Assembly: GCF_002237595.1 (NCBI RefSeq)
Contig: NZ_CP022529.1
Span: forward strand, 620,001 to 684,000
Length of the DNA stretch: 64,000 nucleotides
Source: Labrenzia sp. VG12
GTDB lineage: Bacteria; Pseudomonadota; Alphaproteobacteria; Rhizobiales; Stappiaceae
Direction of reading: 5' to 3'
In this document: positions 17,102 to 25,777 of the stretch, piece after piece
Layout of the letters: each line of letters opens with the position of its first letter
Numbering within the stretch: the stretch's first letter is position 1
Notes under the pieces: generated by a model
What the model was told of the DNA's origin: nothing
Databases searched by the model: none
Seen by the model: only the letters and a program-made list of their open reading frames with translations
Position numbers and translations under genes: made by a program

Positions 17102-17128
17102 AAAAAGGCCGCCGAAAACGGCGGCCTC
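17102..17128 (-). terminator. Terminator of the RND efflux operon
   Basis: On the minus strand GAGGCCGCCG-TTTT-CGGCGGCC followed by TTTTTG: a strong GC-rich stem with a T tail, 20 bp after the RND stop codon. Confidence 0.9.
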
Positions 17129-17147
17129 TTGTTGGAGGACTGGAAAC

Positions 17148-20100
17148 TCATTCCGCAGCGTGCGGCAAGTCCTCCTGCGGGGGAAGTTTGGGCTGTGCCG
17201 GTTTCGGCATCGACACGACCTTGGCGGCCGGGCGCAGCTTTTCCTGTTCCGGATCCGTCCATTCCACTTCCTGTTCCAGCGCCGGCTTCTCGTCTTCCAC
17301 GCCCGGAAGCGCCGGACCGACAGGCTCTTTGCGTGTGGTCGCCGACCGCCAGATTGCCCTGAACAGTCCCATCCAGGTGCTGGGCAGAGCGATCATCACC
17401 GGGATCATCACCAGGGTCAGGATCGTGGAGAAGGCGAGACCCGAAATCACGGCGGTGGACAGCTGGATCCACCAGATCGCGGTGATGCCGCCGACAGCGA
17501 TGGTCTGGGTAAAGAAGTCCAGGTTCATCGCGGTTGCCATTGGAATCAGACCAACGATCGTGGTCACCGTGGTGAGCAGGATCGGCCGGATACGCTGACC
17601 CGAGGTCTTCAGGATCGCATCCAGAGGTTCGAAGCCGTCATGCCGGAACCGGTTATAGGTGTCGATGAGAACAATCGCGTTGTTCACCACGATCCCCGCC
17701 AGCGCCACCACGCCCGTGCCTGTCATGATGATCGAGAACTTCTGTCCCGTCAGCATCATGCCCAGCAGAACACCCATCACCGACAGGACCACCGTCGAAA
17801 GGGTCAGGAAGGTCTGGTAGAACGAGTTGAACTGGGTCAGCAGGATCAGGAACATCAGGAACAGCGATGCCATCATCGCACGCATCAGGAATTCTCCCGA
17901 TTCCTTCTGATCCTCATCCGCTCCACGGAACTGCAGGAACACGTTGTCCGGGAAGGTCTGTGTGTCCAGCCACGCGCTGAGCTCGTTGACCTTCGCATCG
18001 ACAGTGACCGGATTGCCCTTCTCATCGACCGCTTCCTTGTCGACGCCGGCTTTCAGCATCATCGAATAGAGGCCATCACGGCGCACGATCGAGGAAACCT
18101 TCTGCTCCGGTGCCCGGTCAATGAAGTTGGCAATCGGCACCAGACCGAGATCCGTCTGCAGGCGCAGCTGGTCGAACCGGTCGAGCGTGCGCTCGTCGGC
18201 CGGGAGGCGAACGCGAATATCGACTTCGTCCTCACTGTCGGTCGGACGGTATTTGCCGATCAGGACCCCGTTGGTGACCAGCTGGACCATGTTGCCGACG
18301 GAACCGATGCCCGCCTGATACCGACCGGCCTGTTCGCGGTCGATGGTGATCTGCCACTCGATACCGGGCAGGGGACGGCCATCTTCCTGGTTCTGGAGGT
18401 GCTCCATCTGGTCCAGATGCGCGCGGATGCGGGCAACCTGTTCCACCATCGTGTCATAGTCGGTCGACTTGACTTCCAGCTGGATGTCCTTGCCGGTTGG
18501 CGGACCACCCTCGATCTTGCGGGTTTCCACCTTGATGCCCGGGATCATCGCCGTGCGTTCGTGGATCTCGGCGAAGATCTCCTTGGCCTGACGGCGGCAG
18601 CAGTATTTTGCCAGCTCAAGCGTCATCTCGCCGACAACGTCATCCGGCTTGTCCTGGACACCGCCAATGAAATCGGGACCACTGCCGCCACCTGGCGGGA
18701 AGGCGGAGGTGATGACGTTCTGGATACCGGCGGTCTGCAGCACTTCGACCTCGACCTTCTTCACCAGTTCCAGCGATTCAGAGGCGGACATGTTGCCGCG
18801 CGCGGAGATCAGCACCACAGCCTGATCGGGTTCCTCGTCGACGAAGAACTCGACCCCGGTCGGGTTAGAGGCGAAGGAGCCGAGGATCGCGAAGCAGGTT
18901 CCAAGAACGAGCACAAGCGTCAGGATGTTGCCGACCGGATTGCCTGCAAGCAGTTTCAGGTGGCGCACGTAAAGCCCGGTGAAGCCCCTGACGGTGCTTG
19001 CGTCGAACTGAGGCCTGTCCGAGTCGCTGTTTTGTGCGTCAATTGTCCGGGATCCGAAGCCAAGGAAGGTACGGATCCGGTCGAAACCTGTTTCAAACAG
19101 GCGAACCAGCGGCGACAGGACCTTGTATGCGGCCCAGATCGCAGCCAAAGCCAGCAGCACCACGACCACGTAGAAGACAGAGTCGACAGCAATCGGATTG
19201 GCAAGCACGGCCAACGGCTGTGCCAGCCCTGACAGCGAAGTCAGGACTGCCTCGACGCTTTCTGTGAGGACAGCAGGCCGGCTGGTCGCCAGGAAATAGG
19301 CGAAATAGAGCGCAAACCCGACTGCGACCATCTCAAATGCCAGAGAGGTGAACGTCACGGGCCGATAGACTTTTTGAGGCTTCTGACTTTCTTTCTCGAC
19401 CCTGTTGGCAGCGCGTTTCCGGGCCCACCGCACAAACGGGCGCACTGCAAAATACGCGGCAATGGCGACAGCAGCGAAAACGACCAGCGCGGACAGCGCG
19501 GCCAGCAAATAGGTGCCGATGCTCTCAAAGAAGGTGGCTTCCGGATCGATCCCGGAGAGCCAGAAGAACACGTTCGCCACGGCGGCAAGAAGGCCGAACA
19601 CAACCGCAATCACGCCGGCTGCATTCCGAGCAACGAAATGCGTCACCATGGCAAAGATGCCGCCGGTCACCGGCAGGAAGACCATCGCGGTCAGGAGCGC
19701 GGCCGTCAGGACGATGATCACCATGATCGGCAGGTAGCTCATGAACTCGCCGGCAACGCCCGGCCACAACAGCATCGGCAGGAAGGCCACCAGCGTCGTC
19801 GCCGTGGAGGAAACGATCGGCCAGAACATCAGCCGTGCCGCGCGAATATAGGCTTCGCGGTCCTCCATGCCTTCCGACACCTTGCGGTCTGCATATTCGA
19901 CCATGACGATGGCGCCGTCGACGAGCATGCCGACGGTCAGCACCAGACCGAACATCACCATGATGTTCACGGTATAGCCAAGGCCCGACAGGATCAGGAA
20001 GCCGACCATGAAGGAGGTCGGGATCGCCAGACCCACAAGCAGCGCTGAGCGCAGTCCGAGCGCGGCCAGGACCAGGATCATCACCAGGAAGATCGCCGTC

Positions 20101-21110
20101 ATGATCGAGGACTGGAGCGAGCCCAGAACCTCGAAAATGTTCGACGACATGTCGATCATGTAGTCGACCTTGATCGTCTCCGGCCAGTCCTTGGTGGCCT
20201 CGTCGACCACGGCGCGGATCGCCAGGTTGTTCTCGATGATGTTGGTGCCGATGCGCTTGGTCACGTCCAGGGCAATCGCCGGCTGGCCGTTGACGCGCGT
20301 ATAGGAGTTGGCATCCTTGAAGGTGCGCCGGATCTCGGCAACATCGCTCAGGGTGACAACGCCTTCGCCCGACTGCTTGATCGGCAGGGAGTAGACATCA
20401 AGCGCCGTCTCGATGAGACCCGGCACCTTGACGTTGAACCGGCCCTGGCCGCCGTCGATGAAGCCGGCGGGCACGAGCTGGTTGTTGTTGGACAGCGACG
20501 ACAGCAGTTCCTGCTGGGTGATCTCGTAGGATTCCAGCTTCTGCGAGTCGATCAGGACCTCGAGAATTTCCTCCCGGTGCCCCTTGAGGTCAGCAGAACG
20601 CACCGTATCGATCGCCTCGACCTGGTCCTTCAGGCGGCGCGCATGCTGATAGAGCGTACGCTCCGGCACATTGCCAGAGAGCGCGATCGTGATGGTCGGA
20701 ACCAGCGCGAAGTTGGTTTCCGAGATGGTCGGTTCCTCGGCATCGGCCGGCAGTTCGCCCTTGGCGGTGTCGACCTTGTCGCGCACATCCGCCATCGCCT
20801 CGTCCTTGTCGAAGGAGATGTCGAACTCCAGCACGATACCCGCGTGGCCTTCGGAGGCGATCGCCGTGATCTCCTTCAGACCGTCCAGGCCGCGGAGTTC
20901 GGTTTCCATCGGTCGGATCAGCAGACGCTCGGCGTCCTCGGGCGAAATGCCCTGCTGCGCGATGGAGACGTAGAAGACCGGGACATCAATGTCCGGGCTG
21001 TCTTCCTTGGGAATGCTGATATAGCTGAACACACCGGCCACAAGCAGGGCCAGCATCAGCACGAAAACCGTCTTGGGACGTCTGAGGACGCCTTCGAGCA
21101 TGTCAATCAT
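17148..21110 (-). CDS. RND efflux pump, inner-membrane subunit, with large internal membrane insertion
   Basis: A 1320-residue HAE1/AcrB-like proton-driven exporter, about 280 residues longer than usual. The core is intact: PKEDSPDIDVPVFYVS and GISPEDAERLLIRP at the N-terminus, a TM4 proton-relay region LVDGAIVMVEYADR (first Asp kept, second replaced by Gly), and the second half ending in PVMIALPSTWMGLFRAIWR. Between TM6 (about 490) and TM7 (about 715) lies an inserted segment of roughly 215 residues with about four extra hydrophobic helices and basic loops. The C-terminal tail is Pro/Glu-rich. The start overlaps the adaptor stop by 4 bp (ATGA). Confidence 0.93.
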   Translation of the reverse strand: MIDMLEGVLRRPKTVFVLMLALLVAGVFSYISIPKEDSPDIDVPVFYVSIAQQGISPEDAERLLIRPMETELRGLDGLKEITAIASEGHAGIVLEFDISFDKDEAMADVRDKVDTAKGELPADAEEPTISETNFALVPTITIALSGNVPERTLYQHARRLKDQVEAIDTVRSADLKGHREEILEVLIDSQKLESYEITQQELLSSLSNNNQLVPAGFIDGGQGRFNVKVPGLIETALDVYSLPIKQSGEGVVTLSDVAEIRRTFKDANSYTRVNGQPAIALDVTKRIGTNIIENNLAIRAVVDEATKDWPETIKVDYMIDMSSNIFEVLGSLQSSIMTAIFLVMILVLAALGLRSALLVGLAIPTSFMVGFLILSGLGYTVNIMVMFGLVLTVGMLVDGAIVMVEYADRKVSEGMEDREAYIRAARLMFWPIVSSTATTLVAFLPMLLWPGVAGEFMSYLPIMVIIVLTAALLTAMVFLPVTGGIFAMVTHFVARNAAGVIAVVFGLLAAVANVFFWLSGIDPEATFFESIGTYLLAALSALVVFAAVAIAAYFAVRPFVRWARKRAANRVEKESQKPQKVYRPVTFTSLAFEMVAVGFALYFAYFLATSRPAVLTESVEAVLTSLSGLAQPLAVLANPIAVDSVFYVVVVLLALAAIWAAYKVLSPLVRLFETGFDRIRTFLGFGSRTIDAQNSDSDRPQFDASTVRGFTGLYVRHLKLLAGNPVGNILTLVLVLGTCFAILGSFASNPTGVEFFVDEEPDQAVVLISARGNMSASESLELVKKVEVEVLQTAGIQNVITSAFPPGGGSGPDFIGGVQDKPDDVVGEMTLELAKYCCRRQAKEIFAEIHERTAMIPGIKVETRKIEGGPPTGKDIQLEVKSTDYDTMVEQVARIRAHLDQMEHLQNQEDGRPLPGIEWQITIDREQAGRYQAGIGSVGNMVQLVTNGVLIGKYRPTDSEDEVDIRVRLPADERTLDRFDQLRLQTDLGLVPIANFIDRAPEQKVSSIVRRDGLYSMMLKAGVDKEAVDEKGNPVTVDAKVNELSAWLDTQTFPDNVFLQFRGADEDQKESGEFLMRAMMASLFLMFLILLTQFNSFYQTFLTLSTVVLSVMGVLLGMMLTGQKFSIIMTGTGVVALAGIVVNNAIVLIDTYNRFRHDGFEPLDAILKTSGQRIRPILLTTVTTIVGLIPMATAMNLDFFTQTIAVGGITAIWWIQLSTAVISGLAFSTILTLVMIPVMIALPSTWMGLFRAIWRSATTRKEPVGPALPGVEDEKPALEQEVEWTDPEQEKLRPAAKVVSMPKPAQPKLPPQEDLPHAAE

Positions 21111-22210
21111 TGGGTGACCTCTGCGGTCTCAAAAACAGGTTCGACAATTTCACCGTCGCCGACATATTCCTGTCCGACGACAATCACGGAGACGGTTTCC
21201 GGCAGACCTCCGACCCACAGGCCGTCATTCTCGCCGCCGAGAACCTTCACGGGGTAAAAAACGCTTTTGCTGTCGGCATCGACGGCACGCACACCGACCT
21301 GGCCTTCATCATTCAGGGTCAGGATGGCGGGTGTGATCTTGTGGGCCTTTTCGACCGGCAGCGGCAGACGGGTCACGGCGGTCACACCGTCGCGGGCCTT
21401 GCCATCCGGATTGGGCAGCTCGACCTCGACGCGGAAGGTCCGGGTGTCCGGGTCAGCCGACGGGGAGATGTAGCGCACCGTGCCCTTGAGCGTCTCACCG
21501 GTCACCAGATCGACTTCCGCCGGCATGTCCCGGGAAATCTGACCAACATTGAGTTCCGACACCTGACCGATGGCGATCATCGGATCGGAATTGACCACGG
21601 TGGCACAGATGCCGCCGCTGTTGAGCTGGGCGCCAACCTCGGCCATCGGGCTCTCAATGACGCCGTCAATCGGAGACCGGATGATGGTCCGGGCCAGTTC
21701 AAGCTCTGCTTCCTTCACGCGGGCCGTGGCCGCGTCGAGCTGGGCCTGGGTGGCAGCCGCACGGGTCTGGGCCGTAAAGCCCTTGTTGGCCAACTGCGTG
21801 GCGGCGGAATGATCGAGTTCGGCCTGGGCAAGACCGGCCTTGGCTTCGAGTACACGGGCTTCGCGTGTGCCCTTGTCGAGCTCACACAGGATATCGCCCG
21901 CAGAGACCCTTGCCCCTTCGCGCGCCGGGCGTTTGACCACATCGTCCGTGGTTTCGGAGCGCACGGCGACCTTGGCTTCGGCTTCCGTCCGGCCGCGCAC
22001 TTCGAGCATGGCCTGGCGGTCCTCGGCGACAAGACGTTTCACCTTGACGCGAAATGCGCCCTTGTCTTCCTCCGCGACCCGGTCGGCAACGGCCGGCACG
22101 GCGTTCTCGCCGTCGCCGACGCCACCGATCACCGTCTTGCCGTTGGCCATCCAGAGCCCGATGCCCACGGTCACGCAGGCCGCCAGGATGTAGGAAAAAT
22201 TCACGCGCAT
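21107..22210 (-). CDS. RND efflux periplasmic adaptor (membrane fusion protein)
   Basis: A 367-residue adaptor of the HlyD/AcrA type, held by an N-terminal membrane anchor (about 6-25). Its lipoyl halves are visible at about 80-110 (EGARVSAGDILCELDKGTRE) and about 170-190 (IIRSPIDGVIESPMAEVGAQ), separated by an Ala/Gln/Thr-rich coiled-coil hairpin (about 115-165). The beta-barrel and membrane-proximal domains follow. It connects the RND pump to an outer-membrane channel, which is not encoded here. Confidence 0.92.
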   Translation of the reverse strand: MRVNFSYILAACVTVGIGLWMANGKTVIGGVGDGENAVPAVADRVAEEDKGAFRVKVKRLVAEDRQAMLEVRGRTEAEAKVAVRSETTDDVVKRPAREGARVSAGDILCELDKGTREARVLEAKAGLAQAELDHSAATQLANKGFTAQTRAAATQAQLDAATARVKEAELELARTIIRSPIDGVIESPMAEVGAQLNSGGICATVVNSDPMIAIGQVSELNVGQISRDMPAEVDLVTGETLKGTVRYISPSADPDTRTFRVEVELPNPDGKARDGVTAVTRLPLPVEKAHKITPAILTLNDEGQVGVRAVDADSKSVFYPVKVLGGENDGLWVGGLPETVSVIVVGQEYVGDGEIVEPVFETAEVTQ

Positions 22211-22242
22211 TGTGTCGTTACTCCAAAAAACAAATGTCTGGC

Positions 22243-22791
22243 TTACTCAGCGGCCGCCGCAGGGCGGGCCGCATCTTCGGCAATCTTGATCAGGGCTTCG
22301 CCATGCTCTTCCAGATAGGCGAGGGTGCAGTTCATGCAGGTGATGCCGTATTCCCGGGTCCAGGCCGATCCCGGGTGGCTGCATTCTTCTTCGGTCTCGG
22401 TCAGCAGACGCAGCTCGTCCAGAACCTGAGCCTTGCGCCGCTCCAGAGCCCGGCGAATGACCTCCGGGGGCAGCTGCGCCGCATTGAGTGCGATCAGAAG
22501 AAACGGGGATTTGAACGTGTCAGGGGCCTGCGGTTCGCACAGGGAGTGGATGAACTCCGTACGGCCGGCCTCGGTGATCGAATAGACCTTGCGGGCCGGT
22601 TTGCCGGCCTGAGGCTCCTCGCGCACGGTCACCATGCCTTCAGCCTCCAGGCGCGCAAGCGCCGGATAGATCGAGCCGAAGCTGGCGTCGTCGAAATAGC
22701 TGAAACGGCCCTCGGTGGATTCCTTCCGGATTTCATATCCGGTGGCATCCCCGAAAGACAGGATGGCAAGGCAGAGGCTTCTCACACTCAT
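22243..22791 (-). CDS. PadR-family transcriptional regulator
   Basis: A 182-residue repressor. The PadR winged helix covers residues 1-80, including the ATGYEIRK helix, FGSIYPALARLEAEGMV recognition segment and KPARKVYSITEAG wing; the remainder is the Vir-type helical dimerisation domain. It is the first gene of the padR-MFP-RND operon, so it probably represses the pump and releases on binding a drug-like ligand. The cysteines in GITCMNC are notable but have no assigned role. Confidence 0.9.
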   Translation of the reverse strand: MSVRSLCLAILSFGDATGYEIRKESTEGRFSYFDDASFGSIYPALARLEAEGMVTVREEPQAGKPARKVYSITEAGRTEFIHSLCEPQAPDTFKSPFLLIALNAAQLPPEVIRRALERRKAQVLDELRLLTETEEECSHPGSAWTREYGITCMNCTLAYLEEHGEALIKIAEDAARPAAAAE

Positions 22792-22897
22792 CTGGTGTCT
22801 CCGGTGCCGGGAACGTCTCCCCGGCGGTCACTTCTGTCGAGGTCTGCAGTGCGCGCAGTTGCCCTTTGAGGCATTGTCAGAAGTGACATATGATGGA

Positions 22898-22933
22898 TCG
22901 ATATATCGAATAAATATATATACAGTCCGATAT
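22898..22933. promoter_or_regulatory. Candidate PadR operator and promoter region of the efflux operon
   Basis: A perfect 12-bp palindrome TCGATATATCGA (22898-22909) is followed by an ATATATATA tract and a further CGATAT at 22928-22933, about 107 bp upstream of the padR start. The AT-rich block stands out from the GC-rich surroundings, as expected for a promoter with operator. Assignment to PadR is by position. Confidence 0.5.
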
Positions 22934-23088
22934 GATCAAGAGTGCGCTGCACAAATTTTTTCAAATGATGAACAAATTCTGAGTCTGAAGGCTCGTTGGC
23001 CCCCCTCGTTGATTTGACAAGTTGCTCATCAGCTCCAGTTACGCATACGCTTGAGCTTCAGAGCCGGATGAACAATCAGGAGGTCTGC

Positions 23089-23457
23089 GTGAGAGACCGT
23101 AACAAGACCTTTATCCGTGTCGCGCTGCCGCGCGACCCGTTGTTCCGTTTGCTGCTGATCAATGGTCTGGCCGGGACAGCGATCGCCGCGCTGGTGCTGG
23201 CAGGCATATTTGCCGCCAACATCGGCAATCTCAGGGTCCTGGTCCTGACTGCGGAAGACCCCGTCCTGCCAGTGCTGATGCTGGCGTTCGGGCTGGTCAT
23301 CACGCTTGGATCCGTTGTCATCGGCTCCGCGATCATGCTTCTGGGGGACAAGGGCCGCAGCGGTAACGGGCCGGGCGGAGGCAAAATGGTCCCTCTGATT
23401 GGAGATCTGACGCCGGTTCCCGTGACAGCACGGGCAAAGCGAAACCCAGCCAGGTAA
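23089..23457 (+). CDS. Small two-helix membrane protein, unknown
   Basis: A 122-residue protein. GTG 23089 is chosen because AGGAGGT stands five bases before it; ATG 23068 in the same frame lacks such a site. Two hydrophobic helices (about 19-42 and 60-84) separate a basic N-terminus from a Gly/Pro-rich cytoplasmic tail (GNGPGGGKMVPLIGDLTPVP). No known family recognised. It is divergent from the padR operon. Confidence 0.7.
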   Translation: MRDRNKTFIRVALPRDPLFRLLLINGLAGTAIAALVLAGIFAANIGNLRVLVLTAEDPVLPVLMLAFGLVITLGSVVIGSAIMLLGDKGRSGNGPGGGKMVPLIGDLTPVPVTARAKRNPAR

Positions 23458-23497
23458 GGGCCGGCCCGGAGCAGTTGTTGCGCCGGGGCCGCCAAAT

Positions 23498-23626
23498 TCA
23501 TTTCACATTGTGTACGGAGGGCAGGCCAGCCTTGGCGTGCTTGTCCGCCATGGGGCCAAGATCCGCAAAAAGGATCATGGCCGCCGCTGTGAGCAGCAGC
23601 AGCAATCCGACGGACGAGAGCTTCAT
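23498..23626 (-). CDS. 42-residue membrane peptide
   Basis: A short ORF beginning MKLSSVGLLLLLTAAAMILF, giving one N-terminal hydrophobic helix (about 5-22), then a polar tail ending in SVHNVK. An AAGGA motif lies about 9 bases upstream of the ATG. The single-helix architecture is that of real small membrane proteins, but length and lack of homologue information keep confidence low. Confidence 0.4.
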   Translation of the reverse strand: MKLSSVGLLLLLTAAAMILFADLGPMADKHAKAGLPSVHNVK

Positions 23627-23955
23627 CTCTTCAGTCCTTTTGATCATATCGGCCAAATCCAGGTTCATTCAAACTGAGGCGCTTATACACTCATAGGCTC
23701 TAAGGGCCCGGTAATACGTCCTGTAAAATTTTACGGACCGGCATTTCTGACAATTGGAAGGCTGAATAGGCAGGACAAAACGTTCTGTAGCCGTCGGGAA
23801 ATACTTTCCCTAACGGCAGGATTCTGCGGGTTTCAGCCGTTAACCAACTTCCCGAAAACTACGTTTGATTTCCGTCATTCCTGTTGCGGGTGCCGCTCGT
23901 GTCCTGTACGACCAAAGATAGGTTAAGTATTTGTTAACCAATGCTTGGGGTTGTA
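23627..23955. other. Gene-free, AT-richer intergenic region with two palindromes
   Basis: No gene is seen. The stretch contains a perfect 12-bp palindrome GTAAAATTTTAC at 23723-23734 and a hairpin CCGT-x-GGGAAA-N3-TTTCCC-xx-ACGG at 23791-23816, plus two GTTAACC motifs near 23837 and 23933. These could be operators or transcript hairpins; no regulator can be assigned. Confidence 0.5.
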
Positions 23956-24375
23956 ATGCGATTTTTCATTAGAAACTTTCATGTCTATGTTTTTGCGCTG
24001 CTTTCCGTTTTCGCGGGCAGCTGGGTCGCCAGCAATCCGGACCGAACGGTGGAGCTGATGCGTCCGTTGGTTGAAGATGCGGTTGAACTGCAGGAACTCG
24101 CGGACGGTGCATACCGCGAAGTCAGCCAGCTGAACTGGCAGGAGGCGTCCGACGAAGCCGTCTCGCTGTTTGTGGCGACCATGCGCATGCCGACCATGCT
24201 GTTTGAGCGGCTGGCGGACAAACTGGACGAAGTGAACAGGGACCTCGATCGTCGCCGGCACGCCGATGCGGCTGGCGGCGGATCGCTTGGAGTGGCCAGG
24301 AAGGCCACCCTGACATCTGGACATTATGAGGCCCTCCGGGAAAACCGTCCGCTGAATGAACGGCCGGAGATCTGA
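23956..24375 (+). CDS. Membrane-anchored protein of unknown function
   Basis: About 139 residues from ATG 23956 (GGGG five bases upstream); ATG 23941 is an alternative. A single N-terminal hydrophobic helix (MRFFIRNFHVYVFALLSVFAG...) is followed by a mostly helical, acidic region (about 35-95) and a polar tail. No family recognised. Base composition and codon use look native. Confidence 0.65.
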   Translation: MRFFIRNFHVYVFALLSVFAGSWVASNPDRTVELMRPLVEDAVELQELADGAYREVSQLNWQEASDEAVSLFVATMRMPTMLFERLADKLDEVNRDLDRRRHADAAGGGSLGVARKATLTSGHYEALRENRPLNERPEI

Positions 24376-24456
24376 GGTCCCGCAAACCTGACGTCACAGG
24401 GGCAGCCAGACCGGCGTTCGGCGAAGACGCGCCGGCCAATTTTGCCGGATAATGCT

Positions 24457-25662
24457 CTAGACGGACGCCAGCGCGATTGCGATGCCCTGGCCGACACCAA
24501 TGCACATGGACGCGAGCGCCAGTTTGCCGCCGCGTTTTTTCAGCTCCAGCGCAGCCGATCCCGTAATCCTTGCACCCGACATGCCAAGCGGGTGGCCGAG
24601 CGCAATGGCTCCGCCATTGGGATTGACGAAATCTGCGTCTTCGGGAAGGCCGAGATCGCGCATGACGGCGACGGCCTGGGCCGCGAATGCCTCGTTGAGC
24701 TCGATGACGTCGAATTCCGACGGTGACAGGCCATACTGCGCGCAGAGCTTCCGGGTGGCCGGGGCAGGGCCGATGCCCATGATCCGCGGCGGGACGCCGG
24801 CCGTTGCGCCGCCGACAATGCGGGCGACCGGTGTCAGATTGTGTTTTTGAACGGCGGCTTCGGAGGCGATCAGCAAGGCGGCGGCGCCATCATTGACGCC
24901 AGATGCGTTGCCTGCCGTGACGGAGCCGTTCTCCCTGAATGGCGTTTTCAGACCGGCAAGCTGTTCCAGCGTGGTGCCGGCCCGCGGGTGCTCGTCCTTG
25001 TCGACCAGGATCGGGTCGCCCTTGCGCTGCGGGATCATCACCGGCACGATTTCTTCGGCCAACCGGCCGTTTTCCTGGGCCCTGACCGCACGTTGCTGGC
25101 TGCGCAGAGCAAAGGCGTCCTGGTCGGCGCGCGAAATGGAGAAGTCTTCCGCGACGTTTTCCGCCGTTTCCGGCATGGAATCGATGCCGTATTGATTTTT
25201 CAGGAGCGGGTTTACAAAGCGCCAGCCAATGGTCGTGTCGTAAATCTCCGCGTTGCGGGAGAAGCCGGTCTCCGCCTTCGGCATGACAAACGGCGCGCGG
25301 GACATGCTCTCCACACCGCCTGCGATCGCCAGGTCGATCTCGCCGCTCTTGATGGCCCGGGCCGCGGTCATGACGGCATCCATGCCCGATCCGCACAACC
25401 GGTTCAGGGTCAGCCCCGGCACCGTTTCAGGCAGCCCGGCGAGCAGCGAGGACATGCGGGCCACGTTTCGATTGTCTTCACCCGCCTGGTTCGCGCAGCC
25501 GAAAAAGACGTCGTCGACCAGCGCCCAGTCGGTGTCCGGGTTGCGTTCCATCAGTGCGGCCACGGGAATGGCGCCAAGATCGTCTGTCCGGACGGAGGAG
25601 AGTTTGCCGCCATAGCGTCCGATCGGGGTGCGGACAAAATCGCAGATGTAGACGTGATGCAT
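24457..25662 (-). CDS. pcaF: Thiolase, 3-oxoadipyl-CoA/acetyl-CoA acyltransferase type
   Basis: A 401-residue biosynthetic/degradative thiolase with its full catalytic set: nucleophile C90 in NRLCGSGMDAV, H357 in ALGHPLGMSGAR and C387 in SMCIGVGQG. The segment DDVFFGCANQAGEDNRNVARM is characteristic of the 3-oxoadipyl-CoA thiolases PcaF/PaaJ, the last step of the beta-ketoadipate and phenylacetate routes giving succinyl-CoA and acetyl-CoA. No other pca or paa gene is adjacent, so the symbol rests on sequence likeness; a general acetyl-CoA acyltransferase is possible. Confidence 0.85.
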   Translation of the reverse strand: MHHVYICDFVRTPIGRYGGKLSSVRTDDLGAIPVAALMERNPDTDWALVDDVFFGCANQAGEDNRNVARMSSLLAGLPETVPGLTLNRLCGSGMDAVMTAARAIKSGEIDLAIAGGVESMSRAPFVMPKAETGFSRNAEIYDTTIGWRFVNPLLKNQYGIDSMPETAENVAEDFSISRADQDAFALRSQQRAVRAQENGRLAEEIVPVMIPQRKGDPILVDKDEHPRAGTTLEQLAGLKTPFRENGSVTAGNASGVNDGAAALLIASEAAVQKHNLTPVARIVGGATAGVPPRIMGIGPAPATRKLCAQYGLSPSEFDVIELNEAFAAQAVAVMRDLGLPEDADFVNPNGGAIALGHPLGMSGARITGSAALELKKRGGKLALASMCIGVGQGIAIALASV

Positions 25663-25714
25663 GGCTTTTTCCTCACCCCTGGGTTCGACCGGTCCTTGAG
25701 CACGTGCCGGTTCG

Positions 25715-25731
25715 CCGGCAAGTCTTGCCGG
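25715..25731. promoter_or_regulatory. Perfect palindrome between the mannose-phosphate gene and the thiolase gene
   Basis: CCGGCAAG-T-CTTGCCGG is a perfect 8-bp inverted repeat located 53 bp upstream of the thiolase start and 47 bp past the upstream gene's stop. It has no T-run on the minus strand, so it may be an operator or a processing hairpin rather than a terminator. Confidence 0.4.
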
Positions 25732-25777
25732 ATTTCACGAGGCAAGGCAAGGATGCGTCACAGAAAGATGCGTTTTT

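Noticed and set aside
17028..19232. Very long open frame (734 codons) on the plus strand opposite the RND gene
   Set aside because: Antisense to a clear RND pump; composition is His/Arg/Gln/Asp-rich as expected from mirror reading of hydrophobic GC-rich codons, and it has no ribosome site or recognisable domain.
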